The notes under the pieces were generated by a model. It saw only the letters and a list, made by a program, of their open reading frames with translations. It was not told the origin of the DNA and did not search any database. 64,000 bases of DNA from JAXMCI01 sp046349435 (GTDB lineage: Bacteria > Pseudomonadota > Alphaproteobacteria > Dongiales > Dongiaceae). The stretch spans positions 1 through 64,000 of the forward strand of contig JAXMCI010000010.1 in the NCBI GenBank assembly GCA_046349435.1, given 5' to 3'. A program made the position numbers and the translations under genes. Positions 26,261 through 35,299 of this stretch are shown piece after piece. Numbering within the stretch: the stretch's first letter is position 1; each line of letters begins with the position of its first letter.

Positions 26261-26291
26261 CGGGGCGGCTCCCAGGACTCCAGGCCCATGC

Positions 26292-27284
26292 TCAGGCCAG
26301 CGGCTGGCGGTGGGCGGCGGCGTAGCGGCCGGTGACGTGGTGCTCGAGCTGGCGCTCGATGTCGCCGAGCAGCGAGGAGGCGCCGAAACGGAACAGCGTC
26401 GGCTCCAGCCAGGGCCGGCCGAGCTCCTCCTTCATCAGCACGAGATAGAGCAGCGCGTCGCGGGCGGTCGAGATGCCGCCGGCCGGCTTGAAGCCGATGC
26501 GCTGGCCGGTTCGCTCGCCATAGGCGCGGATTGCCCGCACCATCGCCAGGCTGACCGGCAGGGTGGCGTTGACCGCCTCCTTGCCGGTCGAGGTCTTGAT
26601 GAAGTCGGCGCCGGCCATCATCGCCACCAGGCTGGCGCGTCCGACGTTGCGCAGCGTCGCGATGTCGCCGGTGCCGAGGATCGCCTTCATGTGCGCCGGC
26701 CCGCAGGCCTCGCGGAACTGCCGCACCTCGTCGTAGAGCGCCGCCCAGTCGCCGGTCAGCACGTGGGCGCGGGTGATGACGATGTCGATCTCGGCGGCGC
26801 CCGCCGCCACCGAGGCGCGGATCTCGGCGAGCCGCGTCGCGAAGGGCGAGAGCCCGGCGGGGAAGCCGGTCGACACGGCGGCGACCGGGATCCCGCTGCC
26901 CTCGAGCGCCGCGACGGCGGTCGGCACCATGGCGTGGTAGACGCAGACCGCGCCGACGGTGAGGCCGCGACCGGCCATGCCGAGCGCCTCGAGCAGATCG
27001 CCGCGCACGGGACGGCGCGCCTTGGCGCAGAGCCGCCGCACGCGGCCCGGCGTGTCGTCGCCGGACAGCGTCGTCAGGTCGATGCAGCTGATCGCCTTGA
27101 GCAGCCAGGCGGCCTGCCAGTCCTTCTTCACCGAGCGCCGGCCGCCCAGCGTGGCGCAACGCCGCTCGACGGCGCTGAGATTGGCCTGCAGCCCGGCCAC
27201 CCAGTCGAGATCGAGCGGCATGCCGGGATTGCGCATCGCGCCGGCGGCGGCGCGCGGCAGGCGAGGGACCGTCGCCTCGTTCAT
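26292..27284 (-). CDS. deoC: Deoxyribose-phosphate aldolase, long form
   Basis: Class I aldolase cleaving 2-deoxyribose-5-phosphate to glyceraldehyde-3-phosphate and acetaldehyde. The Schiff-base lysine is in GADFIKTSTGKEAV, the second active-site lysine in IGFKPAGGIST, and the catalytic Asp in AAEIDIVITRAHVL. At 330 residues it belongs to the long DeoC group; the first 80 residues include CIDLTTLSGDDTPG. The ATG overlaps the stop of the small secreted-protein gene (ATGA). Adjacent ALDH16 and purine-salvage genes elsewhere in the window fit nucleoside catabolism. Confidence 0.95.
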   Translation of the reverse strand: MNEATVPRLPRAAAGAMRNPGMPLDLDWVAGLQANLSAVERRCATLGGRRSVKKDWQAAWLLKAISCIDLTTLSGDDTPGRVRRLCAKARRPVRGDLLEALGMAGRGLTVGAVCVYHAMVPTAVAALEGSGIPVAAVSTGFPAGLSPFATRLAEIRASVAAGAAEIDIVITRAHVLTGDWAALYDEVRQFREACGPAHMKAILGTGDIATLRNVGRASLVAMMAGADFIKTSTGKEAVNATLPVSLAMVRAIRAYGERTGQRIGFKPAGGISTARDALLYLVLMKEELGRPWLEPTLFRFGASSLLGDIERQLEHHVTGRYAAAHRQPLA

Positions 27285-27589
27285 TGCCCGGTGCTGCTGC
27301 CCGGCCCGCTCTGCTGCAGCAGCTGGTCGTAGAGCTCGTCCAGCTCCTTGTCCTTCTGCTGGGGCGGCGGCGCGCCGCCCGGCTGGCCCTCGCGCTGCAG
27401 CATCAGCCGGTCCATGATCTCGCTCTGGGTCGGCTGGATCTTCTTCCCGCCGACGATCGGGCCCTGATAGAGGTCGGCGGGAGGCTGGTCGACACCGCCC
27501 GCGTCCGGCGCCTGTCCGGAATCCTGGGCGAAGGCCGCGCCGGCGAGCGCCAGCAGCGCGGCGAGCGCGGTCGACGGCAGATTGATCAT
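27281..27589 (-). CDS. Small secreted protein of unknown function
   Basis: A 102-residue protein with a clear Sec signal (MINLPSTALAALLALAGAAFAQ, cleavage AFA-Q near residue 21). The mature part is polar and Gln/Pro/Gly-rich (GGKKIQPTQSEIMDRLMLQREGQ...KDKELDELYDQLLQQ) with a short amphipathic helix. No Cys, no membrane anchor. It is translationally coupled to deoC by a 4-bp overlap, which is odd for a periplasmic protein; the coupling may only share a promoter. I do not recognise the family. Confidence 0.65.
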   Translation of the reverse strand: MINLPSTALAALLALAGAAFAQDSGQAPDAGGVDQPPADLYQGPIVGGKKIQPTQSEIMDRLMLQREGQPGGAPPPQQKDKELDELYDQLLQQSGPGSSTGQ

Positions 27590-27733
27590 GGCCCGGCCTC
27601 CTGGGCGGTCCTGGTCCCCGGCCCGAGTTTAGCGCGCCCGGGCGCGGAAGACGATGGCGGCGGAACTATCGCCACCTCGGTCGGTTGGGGTGAGCGCCAT
27701 GCCGCCCTCCTTCCGCGCCGCCGGCTCCCGCCC

Positions 27734-29566
27734 ATGGTGAAACGTCGTCACGAGATGCCCTTCGGCGCCGCGCTGCTGCCGGGCGGCGGCGCGCGCTTCC
27801 GGTTGTGGGCGCCGGCGGCGCGCAGCGTGGCGTTGCGCCGGCCGGGGCGCGGTCCGGACGCGCCGATGGCGGCCGCGGGCGAGGGCTGGTTCGAGCTGGT
27901 CGAGGATGCCGTCGCGGGCGACCGCTACCTCTACGTCGTCGACGGCGAGCAGGCGGTGCCCGACCCGGCCTCGCGCTTCCAGCCGGAGGATGTGCACGGC
28001 CCGAGCGAGATCGTCGACCCGGAGGCCTTCGACTGGCCCGACGCGGCGTGGCGCGGTCGGCCCTGGGAGGAGGCGGTGATCTACGAGCTGCATGTCGGCG
28101 CCTTCACCGCCGAGGGCAGCTACGACGCGGTTGCGGCGCGGCTCGACCACCTGGCCGCGCTCGGCGTGACCGCGCTCGAGCTGATGCCGCTCTCCGAGGC
28201 GCCAGGCCGGCGCAACTGGGGCTATGACGGGGTCTATCCCTTCGCGCCGGAGGCCGCCTATGGCCGGCCGGAGCGCCTCAAGGCGCTGGTCGCGGCGGCG
28301 CACCAGCGCGGCCTCATGGTGCTGCTCGACGTCGTCTACAACCACTTCGGGCCGGAGGGGAACTATCTCCACCGCTACGCCCCCGGCTTCTTCACCGAGC
28401 GGCACCGCACGCCCTGGGGAGCGGCGATCAACTTCGACGGGCCGGACAGCGGCCCGGTGCGCGACTTCTTCCGCCACAACATGCTCTACTGGCTGGAGGA
28501 ATATAGTCTCGACGGCCTGCGGCTCGACGCCGTGCAGACGATCCGGGACGACGGGGAGCCGCATATCCTGCGGGACATGGCGCTGGCGGCGCGGCGCCTG
28601 CTGCCGCCCGATCGCGCGCTGCACCTCGTGCTGGAGAACGACGACAACGCCGCGCGGCTGCTGGCGCGCGCGCCGCCCGGCCGGCCGCGCTGGTACACCG
28701 CGCAGTGGAACGACGACTTCCACCACGTGCTGCACGCGCTGGTCACCGGCGAGCGCGACGGCTACTACGCCGATCACGCCGACCGGCCGCTCGAGCGGCT
28801 GGGCCGGGTGCTGGCCGAGGGCTTCGACTACCAGGGGGCGCCGTCGCGCCACCGCGGCGGCCGGCGGCGCGGCGAGCCGAGCGGCGGGCTGCCGCCGACC
28901 GCCTTCGTCGCCTTCCTGCAGAACCACGACCAGGTCGGCAACCGTGCCTTCGGCGAGCGGCTGGGCGCGCTCGCCGCGCCGGCGGCGCTGCGCGCCGCGG
29001 TCGCCATCCTGCTGCTGGCGCCCGCCGTGCCGCTGCTCTTCATGGGGGAGGAATGGAACGCCGCGCAGCCCTTCCCCTTCTTCTGCGATTTCGGCCCGGA
29101 GCTGGCGCAGGCGGTGCGCCTCGGCCGGCGCCGCGAGTTCGGCAGCTTCCCGCAGTTCGCCGATCCGGCCATCCTCGACCGGCTGCCCGACGCGCAGGAC
29201 CCGGCCACGATGTCCGGCGCGACCCTGCGCTGGAGCGACGCCGAGGCGCCCGGCCATCGCGAATGGCTGGCGCTCTACCGCGCGCTGCTGATGATCCGCC
29301 ACGCCGAGATCGTGCCGCGGCTCGCCGGCATGGAGGGCAGCAGCGGCGCCTGGACGGTGCAGGGCAAGGTGCTGCAGGTCGCCTGGCGCATGGGCGACGG
29401 CAGCCAGCTCCGGCTCGCCGGGCTGCTCTCGGACGACAGCGAGGCGGCGTGGCCGGCGCTCGAGGGCAGGCCGCTCTTCAGCACCCATCCCGGCGCCGCC
29501 GGCCAGCGCCGGCCGCTGCCGCCCTGGTTCGTGCACTGGTCGCTGATCGAGGCGGGCGAGCCGTGA
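27734..29566 (+). CDS. treZ: Malto-oligosyltrehalose trehalohydrolase
   Basis: GH13 enzyme releasing trehalose from maltooligosyltrehalose, the second step of the TreYZ pathway. The 610-residue product has an N-terminal CBM48-like domain (FGAALLPGGGARFRLWAPAARSVALRR), then the catalytic barrel: YELHVGAFTAEGSYDAV, LDVVYNHFGPEGNY, nucleophile Asp in GLRLDAVQTIRDD, acid Glu in LVLENDDNAARL, and LQNHDQVGNRAFG. PLLFMGEEWNAAQPFPFFCDF is typical of TreZ. I start at ATG 27734; the ATG at 27755 (MPFGAALL) is also possible. The stop overlaps the treY GTG start. Confidence 0.95.
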   Translation: MVKRRHEMPFGAALLPGGGARFRLWAPAARSVALRRPGRGPDAPMAAAGEGWFELVEDAVAGDRYLYVVDGEQAVPDPASRFQPEDVHGPSEIVDPEAFDWPDAAWRGRPWEEAVIYELHVGAFTAEGSYDAVAARLDHLAALGVTALELMPLSEAPGRRNWGYDGVYPFAPEAAYGRPERLKALVAAAHQRGLMVLLDVVYNHFGPEGNYLHRYAPGFFTERHRTPWGAAINFDGPDSGPVRDFFRHNMLYWLEEYSLDGLRLDAVQTIRDDGEPHILRDMALAARRLLPPDRALHLVLENDDNAARLLARAPPGRPRWYTAQWNDDFHHVLHALVTGERDGYYADHADRPLERLGRVLAEGFDYQGAPSRHRGGRRRGEPSGGLPPTAFVAFLQNHDQVGNRAFGERLGALAAPAALRAAVAILLLAPAVPLLFMGEEWNAAQPFPFFCDFGPELAQAVRLGRRREFGSFPQFADPAILDRLPDAQDPATMSGATLRWSDAEAPGHREWLALYRALLMIRHAEIVPRLAGMEGSSGAWTVQGKVLQVAWRMGDGSQLRLAGLLSDDSEAAWPALEGRPLFSTHPGAAGQRRPLPPWFVHWSLIEAGEP

Positions 29567-32436
29567 GCGCCGACCGCGATCCGGTGGCGGCGCTGCGCCT
29601 CGAGCCGGCCGAGGCGGCGGCCGTGCCGCGGCCGCCGCGGGCGACCTACCGGCTGCAGTTCAATGCCGGCTTCACCTTCGCCGATGCGGCCGCGCTGCTG
29701 CCCTATCTCGATGCGCTCGGGGTCAGCCACGTCTATGCCTCGCCCTACCTGAAGGCGCGCCCGGGCAGCACCCACGGCTACGACATCGTGGCCCACGACG
29801 CGCTCAATCCCGAGATCGGCGATGCCGCCGCCTTCGACCGCTTCTGCGGTGCGCTCGCGGCGCGCGGCATGGGCCAGATCCTCGACTTCGTGCCGAACCA
29901 CATGGGCATCGGCAAGGGCGAGAACGCCTGGTGGTTCGACGTGCTCGAATGGGGGCCGGACTCCCGACATGCCGGCTATTTCGACATCGAGTGGGCGCCG
30001 CGCCAGCCCTGGCTGCGCGGCAAGGTGCTGCTGCCGGTGCTGGGCGAGGCCTATGGCGCGGTGCTCGAGCGCGGCGAGCTGGCGCTGCGCTTCGATCCGG
30101 AATCGGGCAGCTTCGCCGTCGCCTATTTCGACCGTTCCTTCCCGATCTCGCCGCGCCACTACGGCGAGATCCTGCGCCGCGGCCTGCCGGCGGCCGAGCG
30201 GCCCGAGCGGCTCGACGAGCTCGCCGCGGCCTTCGCCGCGCTCGGCCCGCGCAGCGGCCGCGCGCACCGTGCCGGGCGCGACCGCCAGGCCGGCGCGCTG
30301 AAGCGGCAGCTGGCCGATCTCGCGGCGGCGCCGGGGATGGCGGCACGGCTGGGCGCGGCGGCGGAGGCTTATGCCGGCCGCCCGGGCGAGCCCGGCAGCT
30401 TCCTGCCGCTGCACCAGCTGCTCGACCGCCAGTGCTACCGGCTCGCTCACTGGCGGACCGCCGCCGACGCGGTCAACTATCGCCGGTTCTTCGACATCGC
30501 CGACCTCGCCGGCATCCGCGTCGAGGAGCCCGAGCTGTTCGAGCGCAGCCATCGGCTGATCGCGGCGTGGATCGGGCAGGGCCGGCTGCACGGGCTGCGC
30601 ATCGACCATATCGACGGGCTCTACGATCCGGAGGACTACTGCCGCCGGCTCCGCGCGCTGGTCGCCGAGCGCGGCGGCGGCCCCGGCTTCACCATCCATG
30701 TCGAGAAGATCCTGGCGCGCCACGAGCGGCTGCGCGAGAGCTGGCCGGTCGACGGCACCACCGGCTACGAGGTGATGAACCTGCTGAACGGAGTGCTGGT
30801 CGATCCTGCCGGCGAGCGGCCGCTCGACCGCGCCTGGCATCGCTTCCTCGGCGAGGCGGTCGCCTTCGACGACATCCTGCGCGATGCCAAGGCGCTGGTG
30901 GTCGACCATCTGCTGGGGAGCGAGCTCAACGTGCTGGCCAACGCGCTCGACCGGCTGTCGGAAAGCCATTGGCTGAGCCGCGACTTCACCATGGAGCGCC
31001 TGCACCGCGCGCTGCGCGCCGTGGTCATCGCTTTCCCGGTCTACCGCACCTATGTGAGCCCGCGCGGCACGACGACCGAGGATCGCCGCGACATCGACTG
31101 GGCGGTGGTGGAGGCACGCCGGCGCTGCCCGGAGATCGACGGCGCGCTGTTCGACTTCCTGCATGACGCGCTGACCGCCGATCTCGCCGGGCGCGGCAGC
31201 TATGGCCGCTCCGAGGTGCTGCGCTTCGCCATGAAGCTGCAGCAATATACCGGCCCGGTGATGGCCAAGGCGCTGGAGGACACGTCCTTCTACCGCTATG
31301 CCCGGCTGCTCTCGCTGAACGAGGTCGGCGGCGATCCGCGCCAGTTCGCGGTCAGCCTCGCCGCCTTCCACCACGCCAACCGCGAGCGGGCGCGGCGCTG
31401 GCCGAACGCGATGCTGGCCACCGCGACGCACGACAGCAAGCGCGGCGAGGATGTCCGGCCGCGGCTCGACCTGCTCTCCGAGTTGCCCGGCGACTGGGCC
31501 GAGCTCAGCCGGCGATGGGCGACGCTCAACCGCTTTGCCCGGCGCCGCCATGCCGGCCGCCGCGCCCCCTCGCGCCGGGACGAGTACCTGATCTACCAGA
31601 CGCTGCTCGGGGCCTGGCCGAACGAGGAGGGGGCGCTCGACGACTTCGCCGAGCGCATCGCCGAGTACCTCGTCAAGGCGCTGCGCGAGGCCAAGCAGCG
31701 GACCGGCTGGGCGCGGCCCGACGAGGGCTACGAGGCGGCCTGCATCGGCTTCGCCCGGCGGCTGCTGCAGCGCGACCGGTCCAACCCGTTCCTCGACTCG
31801 TTCCTGCCTTTCCAGCGCCGCGTGGCGGCGCTCGGCGCGCTCGGCAGCCTGGTGCAGACGACCTTGAAGCTGACCATCCCCGGCCTGCCGGACCTCTATC
31901 GCGGCAGCGAGCTGTGGGACCTCACCCTGGTCGATCCCGACAACCGCCGGCCGGTCGACTTCGCCCGTCACGCCGCCCTGCTCGACGAGGTCCGCGCCGT
32001 CGGCGAGCGGCCGGCGCCGGAGCGGCCGGCCGCGCTCGCCGCGCTGCTCGCCGGCTGGCCGGACGGGCGGATCAAGCTCCACCTGATCTGGCGGCTGCTG
32101 GCGCTGCGGCGGGAGCGGCCGGCGCTGCTCGCGGCCGGCGACTACCAGCCGCTCGCCGCCACCGGGCCGCGGCAGGACCAGGTGATCGCCTTCGGACGGC
32201 GGCTCGGCGAGGCGCGGCTGGTGGTCGTGGCCGGCCGGTTCTTCACCCGGCTGGCCGACGAGGCCGGCCGCTACGAGCCGGTCCGCTGGGCGGACACTGT
32301 GCTGCCGCTGGCGGGCGAGCCGCCGGGACCCCTGACGGAGCTGCTGACCGGCCGCCTCGTCCGGCCGCAAGCGGGGGAGGGGCTGCGCCTGGCCGAGCTG
32401 CTCGATCCGCTGCCGGTCGCGGTGCTCTCCGCCTGA
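29563..32436 (+). CDS. treY: Malto-oligosyltrehalose synthase
   Basis: GH13 intramolecular transglucosylase turning the reducing end of a maltodextrin into a trehalosyl unit. The 957-residue product starts at GTG 29563 (GTGA overlap with treZ) and shows ATYRLQFNAGFTFADAA, YASPYLKARPGSTHGYD, DFVPNHMGIG, nucleophile Asp in GLRIDHIDGLYDPEDY, acid Glu in HVEKILARHERL, TATHDSKRGEDVRPRL and the late PGLPDLYRGSELWDLTLVDPDNRRPVD. treYZ normally occurs with a debranching enzyme (treX/glgX), absent here. Product trehalose would serve as osmo- and desiccation protectant. Confidence 0.96.
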   Translation: MSADRDPVAALRLEPAEAAAVPRPPRATYRLQFNAGFTFADAAALLPYLDALGVSHVYASPYLKARPGSTHGYDIVAHDALNPEIGDAAAFDRFCGALAARGMGQILDFVPNHMGIGKGENAWWFDVLEWGPDSRHAGYFDIEWAPRQPWLRGKVLLPVLGEAYGAVLERGELALRFDPESGSFAVAYFDRSFPISPRHYGEILRRGLPAAERPERLDELAAAFAALGPRSGRAHRAGRDRQAGALKRQLADLAAAPGMAARLGAAAEAYAGRPGEPGSFLPLHQLLDRQCYRLAHWRTAADAVNYRRFFDIADLAGIRVEEPELFERSHRLIAAWIGQGRLHGLRIDHIDGLYDPEDYCRRLRALVAERGGGPGFTIHVEKILARHERLRESWPVDGTTGYEVMNLLNGVLVDPAGERPLDRAWHRFLGEAVAFDDILRDAKALVVDHLLGSELNVLANALDRLSESHWLSRDFTMERLHRALRAVVIAFPVYRTYVSPRGTTTEDRRDIDWAVVEARRRCPEIDGALFDFLHDALTADLAGRGSYGRSEVLRFAMKLQQYTGPVMAKALEDTSFYRYARLLSLNEVGGDPRQFAVSLAAFHHANRERARRWPNAMLATATHDSKRGEDVRPRLDLLSELPGDWAELSRRWATLNRFARRRHAGRRAPSRRDEYLIYQTLLGAWPNEEGALDDFAERIAEYLVKALREAKQRTGWARPDEGYEAACIGFARRLLQRDRSNPFLDSFLPFQRRVAALGALGSLVQTTLKLTIPGLPDLYRGSELWDLTLVDPDNRRPVDFARHAALLDEVRAVGERPAPERPAALAALLAGWPDGRIKLHLIWRLLALRRERPALLAAGDYQPLAATGPRQDQVIAFGRRLGEARLVVVAGRFFTRLADEAGRYEPVRWADTVLPLAGEPPGPLTELLTGRLVRPQAGEGLRLAELLDPLPVAVLSA

Positions 32437-32443
32437 CGGCGGC

Positions 32444-33322
32444 TCAGTTCCACCAGCCCTTGGCGTTGGCGCGCCTGGGCTGCCGCAGCTCGAGCGCGCC
32501 CGCCGGCGGTCCCTCGATATCCATCAGGAAGCGCTGCGCCGGGCTCATCCGGTCGTACAGCGCCGGCGTGAGATAGTCGCGCTGATGCAGCTGCTGCGGC
32601 AGGTCGCGGCGGGTGTAGGTGAGGTGCAGCACGCGCCGGCGGTCGCCGCTCTCGTTGCGGGTACCGGAGTGCCACAGCGAGGAGTTGATGACGATCACCG
32701 AGCCGGCCCGGGCGGTGACCCGCACCTCGCCGGGATAGGGCGCGCCGAGGTCGGCCGGGACGCGGGCCCGCTCCTCGGCGGAGAGCGGCGCCGGCTCCCA
32801 GTCGCCGATGTTGACGTAGGGCACGTTGATCGGCGGCCAGCGATGGGAGCCCGGCACCACGCGGGTCGGTCCGTTGTCGAGCCGCATGTCGTCGAACAGG
32901 ATGATGCCGTTCGACACCCACCAGTCGTCGGCGAAGTGCTTCGGCACGTCGACATGCAGGTCCTGGTGGCCCTGGCCCCTGACCGGATCGCGCAGGTTGG
33001 CGCCGTGCAGCTTGAACTCGCCGAGCAGAAGGTGCGAGGCGGCGAGCAGCGGCCGGCAGGCGAGGCAGCTGTCGAACGCATCGGTCTTGTTGAAGATGTT
33101 GGAGACGCGCGGCACGCCCGGCTCGACATGCACCTCGTGGCCGCCGCGCTCGCCCTCGACGGCCTTCAGCCGGTCGAAGGCCTCGGCCATGGCCCGGCAT
33201 TCCGCCGGCGAGTAGACGTCCGGGACGATGAAGAAGCCGTCGCGATCGAGCGCCTCGCGCTGCGCGTCGCCGAGCTCGTCGCCGGTCAGGCCGAGCTCGC
33301 GCAGCGCCTGCTTGGTGTACAT
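32444..33322 (-). CDS. Phytanoyl-CoA dioxygenase (PhyH) family protein
   Basis: A 292-residue Fe(II)/2-oxoglutarate-dependent oxygenase. The iron triad is visible as HQDLHVDVP (HxD-type) and SLWHSGTRNESGDRRR (distal His plus 2-oxoglutarate Arg). It opens MYTKQALRELGLTGDELGDAQREALDRDGFFIVPDVYS, typical of PhyH proteins. It is convergent with treY, with stops 7 nt apart. Bacterial members hydroxylate varied small molecules (for example ectoine or phytanate analogues); none is indicated here. Confidence 0.9.
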   Translation of the reverse strand: MYTKQALRELGLTGDELGDAQREALDRDGFFIVPDVYSPAECRAMAEAFDRLKAVEGERGGHEVHVEPGVPRVSNIFNKTDAFDSCLACRPLLAASHLLLGEFKLHGANLRDPVRGQGHQDLHVDVPKHFADDWWVSNGIILFDDMRLDNGPTRVVPGSHRWPPINVPYVNIGDWEPAPLSAEERARVPADLGAPYPGEVRVTARAGSVIVINSSLWHSGTRNESGDRRRVLHLTYTRRDLPQQLHQRDYLTPALYDRMSPAQRFLMDIEGPPAGALELRQPRRANAKGWWN

Positions 33323-33368
33323 CGGGCCGGTCCTCCCGCAGCGGTGCGGCAGGGGCGGCCGCACCCGA

Positions 33369-33382
33369 TCTAAACGATTAGA
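33369..33382. promoter_or_regulatory. AT-rich inverted repeat upstream of the PhyH gene
   Basis: TCTAA-ACGA-TTAGA, 47 nt upstream of the PhyH start on the minus strand, inside the only AT-rich patch of the 106-nt intergenic region. It could be part of a promoter or an operator. No comparison with other genes was possible. Confidence 0.3.
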
Positions 33383-33428
33383 TAACGCATTTTCGGCATC
33401 GTGCCAAGAGCGCGCCGGCGCCGGCCGG

Positions 33429-35165
33429 TCAGCAGTTGCTGCCCGGCTGCCCGCAGGTCCCGCCCTCGCCGGCGCGACCCTGCTTGCGCGGCATGTAGCG
33501 GCCGTCGCTGCTGCCGGCCGGCTGGGCCCGGTGCCGCCCCTGCTGCTGGTCCCGCTGCGCCTGCTGCTGCTGGCCCTGCTGCTGCCATTGCTGCTGCTGG
33601 CGGCGCTGCTGACCCTGCTGCTGCCGGCCATCCTGGTTCTGCGGCTGCCCCTGCCATTGCTGCTGCCCCTGCCACTGCTGCTGGCGTCGCCGCTGCTGGT
33701 CCTGCTGCCAGGCGCCCTGGCCCTGCAGGCTTGCCTGGTTCTGCTGCTGCCCCTGCCATTGCTGGCGTCGCCGCTGCTGGTCCTGCTGCCAGGCGCCCTG
33801 ACCCTGCAGGCTGGCCTGGTTCTGCTGCTGCCACTGCTGCTGCTGGCGTCGGCGCTGCCTGTCCTGCTGCCCGGCATCCTGGCCCTGCAGGTTTGCCTGG
33901 TACGGCTGCTGCTGCTGCCATTGCTGCTGCTGGTGCCGATGCTTGCCAGGCTGCGAGGCCGCCTGGTTCTGCGGCGGCCAGGGCTGCTGTCCCTGCCATT
34001 GGCCGCGGCCCTGGTCGACCGGCCGACGCTGCTTGTCGCGGCCGTACTGGCGCTGGTCGGCGCCGTTGCGCCAGGGCTGGGCCTGCTGGCCCGGGCGGTT
34101 CGCGCCCTGCCAGGCCTGCTTGCCGCCGCGCCAGCCATCCTGCGGCGGACGGACGACGTAGAGGCGGTCGCCCTGGACCCGCGGGCCGCGATGCCAGTCC
34201 CGGGCATCGACCTCGGTCGGCCGGTAGTGCGGCACCGGCCGGTGCGTCCAGCGCTCGACATAGCGGTCGTCGAAGCTGTGGTTGACGCCGTAGTTGTTCA
34301 CCACCCGGATGTTGGTGATGTTCCGGGTGGCGTGGATGATGTTGACGTTCTGCTGCACCATGACCAACTGCGGCGCGATCACCGGGGCGTCGAACTGCTC
34401 GCGGCGGACGAAGCACCACCAGCCCGGCTGGATCGGCGGCTCGTAGTAGGCGTCGTAGCTGGCATAGCCATAGCCGGCGGGCTCCGGCGGCAGCGGCGCC
34501 CAGCCGATATAGTCGTCGCCCGCCCTGAAGCTGACCCAGGCGGGCCCCCAGACGCTGCCGGGCACCCAGACCCAGCCGTAATTGTCGTCGAAGGCCCAGC
34601 GCCCGTAATGGAACGGCGCCCAGCCCCATTCGTAGTCGGACACCCAGGTCCAGCCATAGTCGTCGGTATAGACCCAGTGCCCGTCGCTGTAGGGCCGCCA
34701 GCCCGGGCGCATGCCGGTGGGGAACCAGACATGGCCCCAGCGCGCCGAGATCACCCACTGCCCGTAGGGCGCCAGCGCATCGTAGAACTGCATGTAGGCG
34801 CCGTCCTGGGCCCCGTAGCCGGCATTGTCATAGCCGACGTTGCCGTACCCGCCATTGTCGTAGGCGCCGTTGTCGTAGCCCGGGGGCGGTCCATAGCCCT
34901 GGCCGTTGTCGGGCGGGTAGCCGGGGCCCTGGTCGGGCCCGTAGCCCTGCCCGTAATCCGGGCCGTAGCCCTGCTGGTCGGGGGGACCGTAGTCCTGCCC
35001 ATAGCCCTGGCTGTAGTCCTGGCCATATCCCTGGCCGTAATCCTGCCCGTAATCCTGGGCGGCGGCCGTCGCGACCAATGCCGGCGCCCCTCCGGCCGTC
35101 GGCATCATCCCGTTGCCGAGCAGCACGGCCGTCGCCAGGGCGGTGGGAAGCAGGATGCGCCGCAT
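33429..35165 (-). CDS. Secreted YXWGXW-repeat (DUF6600) protein with Gln-rich repeat tail, paralogue A
   Basis: A 578-residue exported protein. Start MRRILLPTALATAVLL has GGAGG 5 nt upstream and begins a signal peptide ending near AAAQ. Residues about 28-110 are tandem G-Q-D-Y-G/G-Y-G-Q units; residues about 120-290 are the conserved domain with YGQWVISARWGHVWFP, GHWVYTDDYGWTWVSDYEWGWAPFHYGRW and VWGPAWVSFR. The rest is low complexity, Gln/Arg-rich, with 27-residue repeats. It ends CGQPGSNC, nearly matching paralogue B. Function unknown; such proteins are thought to be envelope-associated. Upstream direct repeats suggest shared control with paralogue B. Confidence 0.88.
   Translation of the reverse strand: MRRILLPTALATAVLLGNGMMPTAGGAPALVATAAAQDYGQDYGQGYGQDYSQGYGQDYGPPDQQGYGPDYGQGYGPDQGPGYPPDNGQGYGPPPGYDNGAYDNGGYGNVGYDNAGYGAQDGAYMQFYDALAPYGQWVISARWGHVWFPTGMRPGWRPYSDGHWVYTDDYGWTWVSDYEWGWAPFHYGRWAFDDNYGWVWVPGSVWGPAWVSFRAGDDYIGWAPLPPEPAGYGYASYDAYYEPPIQPGWWCFVRREQFDAPVIAPQLVMVQQNVNIIHATRNITNIRVVNNYGVNHSFDDRYVERWTHRPVPHYRPTEVDARDWHRGPRVQGDRLYVVRPPQDGWRGGKQAWQGANRPGQQAQPWRNGADQRQYGRDKQRRPVDQGRGQWQGQQPWPPQNQAASQPGKHRHQQQQWQQQQPYQANLQGQDAGQQDRQRRRQQQQWQQQNQASLQGQGAWQQDQQRRRQQWQGQQQNQASLQGQGAWQQDQQRRRQQQWQGQQQWQGQPQNQDGRQQQGQQRRQQQQWQQQGQQQQAQRDQQQGRHRAQPAGSSDGRYMPRKQGRAGEGGTCGQPGSNC
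33683..33925. repeat. Three 81-bp tandem repeats in the tail of DUF6600 paralogue A
   Basis: Copies beginning with GGCGTCGCCGCTGCTGG-like sequence start near 33683, 33764 and 33845, 81 bp apart, encoding 27-residue units rich in Gln and Arg with the recurring core LQGQGAWQQD. Degenerate related sequence continues on both sides. In-frame unit length means copy-number change would keep the gene open. Confidence 0.8.
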
Positions 35166-35241
35166 CGGGACCTCCGGGTCGGACGGCACCCCGCGCCACC
35201 ATGCGCGGGGTGCCCATTGCCGCAGCCTGCGCCGGCCGGCC

Positions 35242-35285
35242 TGAACCGGCCCGGCGCGTCCCATTCATCCGCGGTTCATCAGCGG
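35242..35285. promoter_or_regulatory. Putative response-regulator box upstream of DUF6600 paralogue A
   Basis: TTCATCCGCGG is followed immediately by TTCATCAGCGG (35264-35285), an 11-bp direct repeat with 10 of 11 positions identical, the spacing typical of OmpR/PhoB-family sites. TGAACCGG begins 22 bp before it (35242). The same layout with identical spacing occurs upstream of paralogue B. It lies about 100 nt upstream of the start codon. Confidence 0.5.
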
Positions 35286-35299
35286 TCGGCTTGGCCGGC

